64,000 bases of DNA from positions 1-64,000 of the forward strand of contig JADJRC010000025.1 of NCBI GenBank assembly GCA_016712415.1, written 5' to 3'. The stretch's first letter is position 1, and each line of letters opens with the position of its first letter. This document shows, piece by piece, positions 45,031-56,792 of the stretch. The translations under genes were made by a program, and so were the position numbers. This DNA comes from Lewinellaceae bacterium. Its GTDB lineage: Bacteria > Bacteroidota > Bacteroidia > Chitinophagales > Saprospiraceae. The notes under the pieces were generated by a model. It was not told the DNA's origin, ran no database searches, and saw only the letters and a program-made list of their open reading frames with translations.

Positions 45031-47844
45031 TTAACGGGAAATAACCAGTTTTACAGCGGAGCGGCGCCCGCTTTCGGTCCGACCCGCAAGGCATCCCCGG
45101 CTTCGATATTTTCGAGCGCAAGGGTTCGCCCGAAGGCATCCGTAACCTGCAACTGCCAGGCTTCCGATACTCCATCCGTCCGCCTGACCTGCACGAATTC
45201 ATTGGCGGGGTTGGGAAATACAGTGAAAGGAATTGCACTTCCGGAAATCCCGCTCCGGGTCGCGTTGCCCCGCTGTTCCGCTTCTTCACAAATGCCGTCG
45301 TCGTCGTAATACCGCAGTACGCCGTCGAAGGCGAGCAGGCTGCGCGCTTCGTACACGGCATTGCCGCCCAGGGCCGGGCACTGTTCGGCAATCTCTTCCA
45401 GTATTGCCTGTTCGGTACCGGAAAGCGTGTTCCGGCCTTTGAGTACGCTGTTCAGGTAAACCGCATTGACAGCCTGCTCGTTTTCATCGAATATTTCGGA
45501 AGTCGAAATGGCGGCGTTGGCCACGAGCGCTTCATCCGACAGGGAGTCGCGCGCGGCCGACAATTCCGCCAGCAGGCTGTCCGCTACATTCCACAGGGAA
45601 TCGATCAGCAATTGCAGCGGTCTTTTTGCCCCCATATCCTGCTGAACGGTTGTAAACGTGGGTGAACCGGCCGATTGCTCCGCCAATGAATCCAGCAGTT
45701 GTTTCGCGGCCAGAATGCCGTCGTACAGGGCGACTAGGTGTTGCACCACCGGGGTATCTGCACGCAGCAGTTGTTCCGTCGATTTGTCGATTTCCGTAAA
45801 CAGGCCGGTCAGCGACGTGCTTTCCGAGGTATAGAACTGTTGCAAATCCGCCGACTGGTTCAACAAGGCCGGTGTATCGTCGAGTATGCGATAGAGCAGG
45901 CGTTTCAAATCGCGTTTCATGACGGGGGCGTAAAACGCGGCGAACTCCAGCGAATCCCGGGCAATGTCGAGCCCGAAATCGCCGATGGTGTCGTGTGTTA
46001 CCTCGTCCGGAGCGGAAAGGGGACAAAGGGTGTCGCAGGTGGCAGGGGTGCCACTACTTGTATAAAACCAGAGGGAATTGGGAAAATTCGGCGTTACAAA
46101 CCCAACTGGATAATAAGGTAATTGTGTTGAGTGTACCTCAAAAAGAGAATAAGAAATTTGGTCAAAGAGTCCCTCATGAATAGCCGTCACATCGCCGAAC
46201 GTTCCGCCCCAATTGTTTCCCTGGTGCAATTGCACGTTGGGGTTGCCGGGCGATCCGAAAACGGCATCCGGCCCCATCCAGAAACCGCGGCTGTTCCCGA
46301 ACATCGTATTGCCTCTCACCTCCGTGTTTTGACCGGGTGATGATGAACATACTCCCGTAAACCGGAGTCCCGTACGCATGTTATTGACATAATTACAGGC
46401 ATAGACGGTCCCGGTGGTGGCATTGATCCGGAAACCGGTATTCGCGTCGAGGTTTCCTCCGCTCAGGCCCAATGCCGTATTGCAGGACAATAAGCAGTCC
46501 GCACCGTTATCTACCCGTATGCCGTTTTTGGCGCTCGCGTCCTGAAAATACGCACCGTTTGTCCAGAGGTTGTACCCTGAAGCGGAATTGACGCTTATCC
46601 CGAAATTTGCCCCGTACGCTTCTATGTAATTGAGGTGTATATTTTTTATCCCGCTGGAAAGAACCTGCGGGTCGTCATTCACCGCTATACCTGTTCCCTT
46701 CGACAAATCATAAGGTTCCAGTTCATCCACGTAAATGTGGTTGTTCTTGACATTCAATGACAACGCCTGTTGATTTTGCCACAGGTCGATGCCGATATTG
46801 TCGCAGAATATGTAGTTGTCGAATATCGATATTTTGCGCTCGAAGCCGGTCTCTACCCGGAATCCCGTTTGCACGCCGACCATGGTGACATCGCTCGCAG
46901 TCAGGTTGTTTATATTGGAGTAAACACCTGTCGGAACGTTCCGGAATGTCGGGTTTTGGGTGCTGTACCCCCACCCTTTCAGGTCGAGGTCGCTGGCCTT
47001 GGCGTGTATACCGTAGCCTTTCAACAACGAGTAGCCCGAACCGGCTCCAATATCGTAAATTTTGCAACTGTTTACGGTCGCCGTTACGCCCTCCAGGATA
47101 ATGCCGTTGGCCATGTGGTGAAATTTGTTCGCGTGCGACGTGTTGCCGTCGCCGATGACGACGCCGGACAAAAAACGCAATTCAACCCCTGCTGCCGATA
47201 TGTTGCCGGGCGTCGTCGGCTGTCCGGTATACGCAGGCAACAGCGTCAGGTTTTCGCAATGAAATTCGTTGGAATGAAACGCCGTGAAGGGGCTGGGAAG
47301 GCTGACAAACGGGTTAGCGGCAAATTGGCCGATGCCGATGAAGTTTTTGGCAAAGGTGTTGCCCGTCAGATAGATCGTCGTTCCAGTACCTCCGAATACG
47401 CCTGCAGGCAGGCTGAGCGCAAATTCTGCATCTTCAATCGTATTCCCGGTAAAGATCAAGGCGCTGTTTTGATCCAGGTAAATCCCCGCCCACATAGCGG
47501 TGCAGCCGTGAATATGGCTTCCCCTGATCTCCAGATTGCTGCCATTCATGACCCTGATTCGCGAGCCGGGGTGCATGATGATTTCCATGTTCTCCATAAG
47601 GTAGTTGCCGGCAGCAGCATCTACTGCCAGGGTTCCGTTAACGCTGAGACAGGTATTGCTGACTGATCCGGAAGGCAGCCCGCTTTGCGACAACAGTACA
47701 AAACTGCCGGTGACGCTGTAACTGGTGCCGGTGCCGCTGCAATTGCATGTCTCCTGGGATTGTGCGGAAAACCGGATGGCTAACAGGAAAAGAAATGAAA
47801 GTCCGGCCCTGATTATCGCAAATCGAAGGGGGGGGGGGTAACAT
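45031..47844 (-). CDS. T9SS-exported parallel beta-helix protein, frameshifted at both ends
   Basis: The core frame (about 880 residues) carries repeated beta-helix turns, for example NGSNLEIRGSHIHGCTAMWA, GIYLDQNSALIFTGNTIEDA and CDNIGIDLWQNQQALSLNVK. A long helical stretch (about 600-830) and a sorting domain (IPFTVFPNPANEFVQVRR) follow. Its start is ambiguous. An ATG at 47844 leads into a poly-C run of 11 on the coding strand, then a signal peptide (RAGLSFLFLLAIRFSAQSQ) that is in frame only if the run is 10 or 13. At the end, one missing base near 45058 hides the expected final residues VKLVISR. Both lesions sit in short repeats. It is probably an adhesin-like surface protein. Confidence 0.8.
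47828..47838 (-). repeat. G11/C11 homopolymer at the start of the beta-helix gene
   Basis: Eleven consecutive Gs on the plus strand, six bases inside the predicted start codon of the minus-strand surface protein. This is by far the longest G/C run noticed in the window. Its length sets whether the signal peptide is in frame. Confidence 0.85.
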
Positions 47845-48121
47845 TTCCGTCAATTTCGGAAGATTCCGGCGGTTGGGCGGCAGGTGTCCGGCAGGGGCGG
47901 TTGAAAAAGATCGAAAGTTTTCTGTCATGACTAAATCGGTTGGTGAGCAATGATAAACAGTATACATAAAAATAAAATATGCCTAAAGTGGACAGTCAAT
48001 AATGTATTCCTCAGTACATCAAATTAAAGGCAATAAAGATAAAGCAAGAATAGTTGCCATATCTGATTTTAACCTGTATTTTCAATGCCACTGATTTTGC
48101 CTATCATCCATACCAAGACGC

Positions 48122-51100
48122 CTACCTCGCCCGGCTCATCCTCTTCGTCGCCTTTCCGAAAATGCTCTCCACGCTGTAAAACAGAACATCGCCGCTCGCA
48201 TTCAGCCATGCGCTGTTGAGCATTTCCGTATGGTATCCCTTCTCATACCTGCCGCTCGCCGACCACAGCGCATTGCCCGTGGCGTCGTAAACGGTCAGCA
48301 CCACGCCCGACGTTTCCGGAAGGTAAAACCCGATCATGGTGTGCGTATCGAACGGATTGGGCCGGTTCTGGAACAACTCGAATCCCACCGCTTCAATGCT
48401 GCTGCCCGCATCGTCGTGGAACCGGAGCGCCACGTCGCTGGCTGTCGCGGTTTCGCCGCTTCTGTACGCCTCAGCGCGGGTGATGCGACCAGACAAAGCC
48501 ATCATGTCGCTGAGTTTCCCCATCCGGGTCGCGTGAAAACGCACCGTAAATGCCTGTGCGCCATCGATAGATACGGTTAAGGCATCGTTGAACACCCCGA
48601 AATTGCTGCGGTTGACCTGATCGTTCTCCTCAATTTCCGCCACTTCAAGTCCGTCGAGGTTCAGGGTAAACTGGAAGCCCTGAACAGGTGTGGCGGCGGT
48701 AAAGGTCACCTCGATATAATCGCCGGCCTGCACGGCCCTGTCCTGTACATCAAACAGCAGTGTACCTGCAGCCCTGTCCGCTGCGTCCATCAGTCCGTTC
48801 GGAATTGCCGTATCGTTCACGTCGCCGACTTTCACTGCAACAAAATCGTTCGGCTGAGCCAGGAGGTTATTGTTGGTAATGGTCTCCGGGAAGGCGTCGC
48901 CGAAGGGATTCAGCGGTTGCGGGAACGTGTAACTTTTGTCTACAAACCGCCACGAACTGTTGTTCGGCAATTCGGGGTAAATCCCGAGTATGAGTTTGCG
49001 CAGTTCCACGATGTCGAATGTCGTAATGGAATTCGATTTGTTGGCGTCTGCTGCGATCATTTTGTACGGGTTGGTCAGCGGCTGCAAGCCGAGGATGTGC
49101 TTGGAGATGAGCACCAGGTCGAAGGTAGACACGCCGTTCAGCGGGTTGTCTTCCTTGACCGGCGTCAGGGTATAGTCGGCAGCAAAGGGTACTGCGTTGG
49201 GGAGCAGGAACTGGCCTTGGTCGTCGGTGAGGTCAAATCCGCTGAAGGCGCCGGATTGCACGTGCACCACTGCGTCTTCCACGCCATCCTGCAGTTCCGT
49301 TTTGAGTGTGCCCGCGACAGACGCCATGCCACCCGGAACACAATTATTATTGTTGTCGCCCACCTCGACGAAGGTCTGGCAGTAGTCGGCATTGCCGGCC
49401 AGGTCCTGCGCCCACAGTTCAACGGCTTGCATTCCCAGTTCGGCACAGGAAAACACCACATTGGTAACCGGGTTTCCGGCCGCGTCGACGGGGAACCCCG
49501 TACCGGCGCCTGCCTTGCGCACCGCAAACTTCAGCAAATTCGGGCCGGTAATGGTCGACGTGGGCGGCGTGCAGTTGTCCTGTGCGTATTGAAGAAAATC
49601 AGTCGCCCAAAGTTGTACCATCTGTGTTGGCATAATATTGACACTCAAGCCATTGAAACACACCACCGTCGGCGCCTTGCAGTCCTTGACGGTAAACGGG
49701 TATTCACAAAAGGCCTCGTTGCCGCAGCCGTCTTCCACGATCCATTTGATCCGGTGCGTGCCGTATGGCAGTTCCGGTGTTGCGAATTGTGCAGGGTTGG
49801 CCAGGGTATTCCAGCGCACGACCGCGTTTACATTCATGCCGGTTTGGGTAGTTTGCAGGCCGAACCGCCATTTTTGGTCGGCAGGCACGGCGCGCGCGTC
49901 AAACAGCCGGGGCGTACCGCCCGAAAAATTCGGCGTATTGGCATTATTGAACAGCACAATACCACCCGGCTGCGGGTCATTGCTGTTGACCACGGTTTCC
50001 GTGATGCCGTCGTTGTCAAGATCAAGCAGCAACAGGTAACGGAAATGCAAATCGGCGCCGGTACACAGATCGGTTGCGGTGATCGTCAGGTCGACCGGCC
50101 CTTCACAGAGGTCGTGGCTGTTGGTGACCGGATCGAGCCAGTTCGATTCGTTCCAGAGTTGCGGATCGTTGTTGGTAAGGTCGCAGAATTCGGGTTTTGT
50201 CGCCGGACAATCGGCGATAACAGGGTCTTTGGTGTCTTCCACGATGATGATCTGCTTGTATTGGTAGCAGTTGGCGTCGGGGTTCCAGAAAATACTGTAA
50301 TCGGTAGGTTCCGGGTCGGTGGGCAGCACCTTGATCACGGTGGAAGACCAGGGCCCCTGGGTGCCGGGCGGCGAGACGATCGGCCCGGGCAGGATAAAGG
50401 GTCGCTCCAGCGCAATATCCGGGTTCGGGACGAATATACAGGGCTTGTTGGGGTCGTAGGTACACCAGTTGATGATGTTCCAGGTGCGTTCGATCTTGTA
50501 GCAGGCATCTGTGACCACCGTAAAAATCACATCTTCATAGGAGACGCCCAGCAGTTCGCAGTTTTCCCCGAAAAAGATGGGCTCCCCGAAGTTTGCCGAA
50601 CCGTCGCATACCTGCACGATCTTGTCGTCGGGAAATTTGATCCAGTAATCCTGCTTGTATTCCACATATATCCGCTGGATACACGGATTGACCAGGCCCG
50701 AGCAGTCTTTGGCGCTGAAAGTCCGGATGATTGTACCCCTGTTGCACACTGTATCAAAAAGGTTGTAATTCAACGATTCAGTGATTGTATCCAGGCAGCA
50801 GTTGTCGGTCGACATGGCAAAACCATAGGTTTCCAGGGTAGGATCGAAGTTCTCACAGGAAACGGTCACATTGTCCGGCGCGATGCAGGAAGGCTTGATC
50901 TTGTCTTCCACCAGCACCTGAACCATACACTCGTTGAAATTCTGGAGGTCGAAATCGAGGGGTATTTCGCCGGGCGGCGGCGGGCTGTCGTATACCCGGA
51001 ACACCACGGTCACGGTGTCGCCAATATCCGAGCAGCAGAGTTTAACCTGATCGTACAGCGTGTCGTTTGGCTGACAGTCGTTGACCACCATGCGCCGCAC

Positions 51101-53072
51101 TTTAAAGTGCACGTCGGTGCAATTATCGTACGACCCGTCGTCGAACGTAGAAGCGTCGATGAGCGCCATGCCGTCGGCGCCGAGGGCTACCTGGGTATGC
51201 GATTCGCAGGCGGCCAGGGGTGGCGTGATATCTGCAACCGTCAGTTGAAATGCACAGGTAGCGCTGTTGTCGCAGCCATCGGTGGCAATATAGGTGACCA
51301 GGTGTACGCCTTGTGGCAGGCAGGCGGTCAGACTCAATGCACCGAGCGTATCTGGTATCCAGTAATTGTTTCCGGTAAAATCGTCCAGCGTTCCGTTGAC
51401 GATATAGGTCCCGATCGGATTACCGGTGTATTGGTCATAAGCCGTCACCCTGGCTTCGATATTTTTCAGCCCCGAGCAGTTGTCGCTGAGCACGACATCC
51501 GGCAAATCGGCAATGGCACAGCAGTTGAATGGCTCCGTGCTGACAGTCAGGTCGGCAGGACAAGCGAAAACAGGCCCCTGCTCGTCGGAAACCTTGATGA
51601 TCTGCGTGTGGTAGATCGGGTTGATACCCGGGGTAAATATTCCGCCCGGATAGCACCAGTCAACAATAGTCCAACTGCGGTGAATTTTGTAGGTGCCGGC
51701 ACAGACGGGGATGATCTCGTCGTTGTAGGCAATGCTGATATCGCAGGAACTGTTGTTCGGGTATAGCGAAAAATGCCGCCCGTAATCGGAAAAATAAGGC
51801 GCCCCTGTATTCGCCGGACCAGTCAGCGGGTTATCGCACGCCACAACGGTATCCTGCGGCAGAACAAGCGCGTCGATATGCCTGCGTTGCAGGTAGATAT
51901 ACTGCAAACAGGTCGACATATTGTTGTAGGCATCCTTTGCCGTCCATTCGCGGATCAGGTAAGCGGCGATGTCCTTCTTGCCGTTGATGCTGTCGCCGCA
52001 GATCACAGTCTGCCAGGTATCGACAAATTCCAGCGAACTGAGGATACAGTTGTCGCTCGCTGCGGGCCGGCCGGCTGCTATGCCAAGCGAGTCGGCGAAG
52101 TAGCCGGGCGAAAAGTTTTCTACGGCACAGGTCACGGTCAGGTCCTTGCAGGGGATCACCGGCGGGATTTTGTCTTCGATATGGATCGTGCTCCAGCAAA
52201 AACTGCCGTTGCAGGTATCCGTGACTTTCACCTTGAAGGTTTGTCCGACCTGCGCACAGGTAAGCGGGTTGTTCGCCGGTTGCCCTGTGAGGGTGAAAAT
52301 AGCCACGCTGTATACATCCAGACCGTCGTCTACTCCCTCCAAAATCATATCGGGCGTGATCAGGGAAGAACCGTTCGGACCGATACTGAGGTACAGGTTG
52401 TCGTTGCAAACCACACCGACCGGTTCGTGAATGCTTACGATAACGCCGTCTGTGGCGGTGCAGCCGAACGCGTTTGTCACCGTAACAAAATAACCTGTGG
52501 TGACTGCCGGAGCAGCCGTGGTGCTGCAATTATTCGGGTCGCCCAGCCCGGTTACGGGCGCCCATTGGCAATCTGTGCCGCCCGAGGCAGACAACAGCGC
52601 ACTGCCGCCGGGACAGATGGCGACGTCATTACCGGCGTTGGCAAGCGGCAGGGGATACACTATGATGCGTATTTCGACAAATGGCCGGCAGGCCGGGTCA
52701 TTCAGGTCGGGGTCGCTGAGCAGCAGTCGGGCGTAGACGTAAAACGTATCCGTAGCAGCGACCGCCGGAAAAACCGCATTGTTCAGGGTAGCGACAAAAG
52801 GCCCGGCGCCGGCAAACTGGCCGGCTTCCACCGTGCCCAGCAAGTCGCCGCCGTTGTACATGTCGGTACCGGATTGCGGGGAGTCGAAAAAAACAAATTC
52901 GACGTCGACGGAATCACTGTCGGTTTCTACCGAAAGATCAGTGGAATTGTCGCCGGAACAGATGGCATAATTACCCGATATCTGACTGAGTGAGGTACAG
53001 GCAAAGGAAGGCGGCAGACAGGAAAAGGAGGCGGGGGCAGAAAGCTGAAACGCGGAATGCTGCGAGAATCAT
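48122..53072 (-). CDS. Giant multidomain surface protein with dockerin-like and cohesin-like segments, T9SS-exported
   Basis: About 1650 residues. A signal peptide starts at ATG 53072 (MILAAFRVSAFCPRLLFLSA), and a one-base lesion between 52985 and 53020 is needed to join it to the main frame. Many Ig/HYR-like repeats follow, with paired cysteines (PPVIPCKDLTVTCAVENF, DEQGPVFACPADLTV, IKPSCIAPDNVTVSC). Near the C-terminus there is a carboxypeptidase-regulatory-like domain and a dockerin-like pair (STFDLVLISKHILG; ADANKSNSITTFDIVELRKL). A cohesin-like domain (VQAGDYIEVTFTAATPVQGF) and a T9SS sorting domain come last. It is probably a surface adhesin or scaffold. No enzyme domain is seen. Confidence 0.85.
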
Positions 53073-53356
53073 ACCCACGCCAGTGAAGGCAGTGCGTAAG
53101 GAGATTAACATACGAGAAGCGGTGAAACTGATTAGAATTGAACAACAAACCTAAAGCGCTGCTGCAACGGGATTACAGATACATTGAAGCAGTTTACCGC
53201 CGGCTTGGCATGCAAATATACCCTGTACTATTAAAAGAGTACGCCGGTTTTACGTTAAATAATTAGGGATGAGGCGGTTCTGTTTAGTATATAGAGTTTT
53301 AAAAATTATTATTTATTGATATAATATTAATTCAGGTTGTTCATTGCCATCAAAAA
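53073..53356. other. AT-rich intergenic region
   Basis: I see no gene or tRNA here. The central part (about 53270-53330) is very AT-rich and could hold promoter elements for the leftward giant gene, but no exact TAnnTTTG match was found. Confidence 0.4.
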
Positions 53357-53385
53357 GAAAGGCGCGCCTCGCGGCAGCGCCTTTC
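53351..53385 (-). terminator. Rho-independent terminator after groEL
   Basis: GAAAGGCGC and GCGCCTTTC form a perfect 9-bp stem with an 11-base loop. On the minus strand it is followed by TTTTTG. It lies about 40 bases past the groEL stop. Confidence 0.8.
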
Positions 53386-53425
53386 ATCATTCTTACTAAA
53401 AGTTCTGTACGGTGGCAAACCGGAA

Positions 53426-55064
53426 TTACATCATGTCCATGCCGCCACCCATGCCCGGGTGGCCGTGGCCGGATTCTTTCTTCTCCGGTTTTTCATTGAT
53501 GACGCATTCGGTGGTCAGCACAAGGCCGGCGATCGAAGCGGCATTTTCCAGTGCGATACGGGTAACTTTCGTCGGGTCGATGATACCCGCCTTTTTCAGG
53601 TCTTCGTAGCGATCGTGGCGGGCGTTGTAGCCAAAAGCATTTTTATTGTCGGCGACTTTATGGAACACCACCGAACCGTCGACTCCGGCATTTTCAGAGA
53701 TGATACGGATAGGCGCTTCGAGGGATTTGCGCACGATAGCGATACCGTAGTTTTCATCTTCGTTTTCGCCTTTGAGATCTTTCAGGCTGTCGAGGGTGCG
53801 CACGAGGGCAACACCGCCGCCGGCAACGATGCCTTCTTCGATGGCTGCGCGTGTTGCGTGCAGCGCGTCGTCGACGCGGTCTTTTTTTCTCTTTCATTTC
53901 GACTTCCGTTGCAGCGCCTACATAGAGCACAGCCACACCGCCCGACAATTTGGCGAGGCGTTCCTGGAGTTTCTCCCGGTCGTAATCGCTGGTCGTGGCA
54001 TCGATCTGTTGTTTGATCTGGTTCACGCGGGCTTTGATATCGTCGGATTTGCCCTTGCCGCCTACGACAGTCGTGTTGTCTTTGTCGACGGTAACGCGCT
54101 CGCAGGAGCCCAGGTGTTCGAGGCCGGCGTTTTCCAGTTTGTAGCCTTGCTCTTCGCTGATGACGGTTGCGCCGGTGAGGACGGCGATGTCTTCCAGCAT
54201 GGCTTTGCGACGGTCGCCGAAACCAGGGGCTTTAACAGCAACTACTTTCAGGCCGGCGCGGAGGCGGTTGACCACCAGCACGCCAAGGGCCTGGCTGTCC
54301 ACGTCTTCCGCGATGATCAGCAGCGGGCGACCGGTTTGCAGGCTTTTTTCCAACACCGGTACGAGGTCCTGCATGTTGCTGATTTTTTTATCGGTGATGA
54401 GCAGGTACGGATTTTCGTAGTCTGCGATCATCTTTTCAGCGTCGGTGATAAAGTAAGGGCTGAGGTAGCCGCGGTCGAATTGCATACCTTCCACGACATC
54501 CATATAGGTTTCGGTGCCTTTGGCTTCCTCTACGGTGATGACACCGTCTTTGGAAACGCGTTTCATGGCGCTGGCAATCAGTTTGCCGATTTCTTCGTCG
54601 TTGTTGGCAGAGATAGCCGCCACTTGCTGGATTTTGTCGAAATCGTCGCCAATGGTTTCCGTTTGCTTCTTGAGATTTTCCACGACGACTTTCACGGCTT
54701 TGTCGATACCGCGTTTGAGATCCATCGGGTTGGAGCCGGCGGCTACGTTTTTCAGACCGGCGGTTACCATTGCCTGGGCGAGTACGGTGGCCGTTGTGGT
54801 ACCGTCGCCGGCAGCGTCAGCGGTTTTGCTGGCTACCTCTTTTACCATCTGGGCGCCCATGTTGGCTACCGGATCATCCAGTTCCACTTCTTTGGCCACC
54901 GTCACACCGTCTTTGGTGATGGCCGGAGCGCCGAAGGATTTCTGGATAACTACGTTCCGGCCTTTGGGGCCGAGGGTTACTTTCACGGCATTCGCCAGTG
55001 CGTCGATGCCGTCCTTGAGTTTTTCGCGGGCATCGCTATTAAAGCTGATTTGTTTAGCAGACAT
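53426..55064 (-). CDS. groEL: 60-kDa chaperonin GroEL, single frameshift
   Basis: About 546 residues in full, beginning MSAKQISFNSDAREKLKDGI and ending with the GGM-rich tail GHGHPGMGGGMDMM. Characteristic blocks are VTLGPKGRNVVIQKSFGAP, KTADAAGDGTTTATVLAQAM and AVKAPGFGDRRKAMLEDIAV. The T-run of seven at 53882-53888 is one base too long and throws the frame after EVEMKEKK. Removing one base gives the expected KDRVDDALHATRAAIEEGIVAG. Because GroEL is essential, this is best read as a sequence error. It assembles with GroES as the folding chamber. Confidence 0.96.
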
Positions 55065-55130
55065 ATCTTGAAATTTGATGTGTTAAACTGGTTATTTGAC
55101 AGGCTTTACGAGGGATGATTACATTGCTGG

Positions 55131-55207
55131 ATTGCTGGATTGTTATATTGCTGGATTGTTCAACACATTTCGCCAGCCAGGATACAGCAATCTAACAATG
55201 CAACAAT
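55131..55207. repeat. Imperfect inverted repeat and short tandem repeats between groES and groEL
   Basis: Arms 55131-55153 and 55185-55207 pair at 20 of 23 positions. The left side also contains three copies of ATTGCTGGATTG-like units (55123-55160). It lies in the 146-base spacer between groES and groEL, which is long for this operon, and may form an mRNA structure that tunes groEL. Confidence 0.6.
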
Positions 55208-55210
55208 AAA

Positions 55211-55474
55211 TCAGATAATCACCAGGATATCTTCTTCGCGCATGATCAGGTAATCCTGACCTTCAAAATTGATCTCCTGGCCGGAGTATTTACCGTAGAG
55301 TACGATGTCGCCGATTTGAACGGTCATCAGATTGCCGTCTTTGCCGGGACCCACGGCGATAACTTCACCGCGTTGCGGCTTTTCTTTGGCAGTGTCGGGG
55401 ATAATGATCCCGCCTTTCGTTTTTTCATCAGCCGGCGCCGGTTTGATGATTACGCGGTCTGCGATTGGTTTCAT
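55211..55474 (-). CDS. groES: 10-kDa co-chaperonin GroES
   Basis: An 87-residue protein starting MKPIADRVIIKPAPADEKTK, slightly shorter than the usual 95-97 residues. The mobile loop (TKGGIIIPDTAKEKPQRGEV) and IGDIVLYGKYSGQEI are present, ending DYLIMREEDILVII. It caps the GroEL chamber. It is the first gene of the leftward groESL pair. The upstream region shows no CIRCE-like repeat that I could find. Confidence 0.95.
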   Translation of the reverse strand: MKPIADRVIIKPAPADEKTKGGIIIPDTAKEKPQRGEVIAVGPGKDGNLMTVQIGDIVLYGKYSGQEINFEGQDYLIMREEDILVII

Positions 55475-55926
55475 ACGTCAGAAATTATTTTTATTTTGGT
55501 GAAACTAATTTTATGGTCGCAAAACAGAATTTCCTGTTGCCAGACAGGGCTTGCGCACGGAGACGCACTATCAGACTTCGTGCCATGCAAACATATCTGC
55601 CATTTTTGCAGGCAACTGTCACACTGTTTGTCACGATGGCACTGTCATGCCGACAAAATGGCTATTCAAAATGGACTTTCCTGCCGTTTCGCCGGTTGTC
55701 CGGATCGGGTTTGGCAGCCCCGTTTCAGGGTGAGCGCATTTTCTGCCGGCGGCAAAAACTGGTGAAAAAAGAACCGTTTCGGCCCGGTGAGAAAATCCCC
55801 GGTATGCTCGTAGAAACAGACAAAAATCAGGTGGCAAAATTTGGCGCATTCATTTGCTTTCGACATTTTTGCTCTGGCAACACTTACTTATTTACCCATT
55901 TGTGTATCAAATAAGTCTTTACACCT
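55475..55926. other. Divergent intergenic region between groES and a hypothetical gene
   Basis: A 452-base region open in several frames, but none shows family sequence or good codon use. A minus-strand TTTTG then TAGTTTC near 55505-55530 is a weak promoter candidate for groESL. A small palindrome CTTATTT...AAATAAG lies at about 55886-55915, just before the next gene. Confidence 0.4.
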
Positions 55927-56646
55927 ATGAGCACATTATCGGAAACATGGTTTATCGAGGGCAACATCGATTTCGAATCCAAGAAGTACATGGTACTGGC
56001 CTATATCCAGAGGGTTAACAGCTGTTTTGACGGAAAAAAACTGTACCCTGAATTGGCAGACATCATTTTTCACTACAATAACCTGGTCAACTTTAAAAAG
56101 AACAAGCGGTTGATGCAAAACCGTTTTCCAAGGCGACTTACCGGCATACAACTCCAGAAACTCGAACTGATTTATGAGGAAATGATCGCCGACGACGAAC
56201 TGATGGCGGAAATAGAACAGATCACCTATTACGCGTCCCAGCAAATGAAAGCGACGATATCCGGCGGTACCGACCTGTACGATTATGTGGAGAACAACAT
56301 GACCATTACACCCGTTGGTATTCTGCCCCTGGATACCGACGAAGGCTATTTTTATCTCTGCGACGGTTATTTTCAGTCCATTCACGTCTATCAGTACCGG
56401 CTGAGTATTATCGAACGGTCCAATGACAGGTTCAGGGCACTGCGCTCCCAGCATGTCAGCAATTGGGAGCGCAACTTCACCAACACTTACGAAAGCATCA
56501 AAGCCGATCTGATGCGGCACAACAAAACCCTCCAGACACCTGCGGTGTACACCATCGAGACCAATCTCGCATACCCGGTAGAGGAAACGCTGCTACCGGT
56601 AGCCAAACGCTCGTTGGTGCGGTATATTGAAACAACTCGATTGTAG
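55927..56646 (+). CDS. Conserved hypothetical protein of Bacteroidota
   Basis: A 239-residue soluble protein, mostly alpha-helical, starting MSTLSETWFIEGNIDFESKK. Blocks such as YMVLAYIQRVNSCFDGKKLY, DLYDYVENNMTITPVGILPL and the terminal LPVAKRSLVRYIETTRL look well conserved. No signal peptide or membrane segment is seen. I recognise it only as a protein of unknown function from this phylum. It stands alone between groES and the sugar-kinase gene. Confidence 0.75.
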   Translation: MSTLSETWFIEGNIDFESKKYMVLAYIQRVNSCFDGKKLYPELADIIFHYNNLVNFKKNKRLMQNRFPRRLTGIQLQKLELIYEEMIADDELMAEIEQITYYASQQMKATISGGTDLYDYVENNMTITPVGILPLDTDEGYFYLCDGYFQSIHVYQYRLSIIERSNDRFRALRSQHVSNWERNFTNTYESIKADLMRHNKTLQTPAVYTIETNLAYPVEETLLPVAKRSLVRYIETTRL

Positions 56647-56792
56647 TATAGGCAGTTGACTTTTTTGCCGTATCATTGCGCCGAAATAGAAGTGTAAAGA
56701 ATGGGATATAGTAAGATAAGTGCCTGTATGTCAGCAATGTATCGCACCTAACCCCTGCCCTTCCACGTTTTTAACGATCGTTTATCTTAGCA

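Noticed and set aside
48917..51766. A 949-codon open frame on the plus strand
   Set aside because: It lies wholly antisense to the giant surface-protein gene and has no family sequence. Long antisense frames arise from codon bias in GC-rich genes.
53772..55118. A 448-codon plus-strand open frame
   Set aside because: Antisense to groEL.
55465..55914. Two overlapping plus-strand frames of 149 codons upstream of groES
   Set aside because: Poor codon use, no domain, and the region is the likely divergent promoter of groESL.
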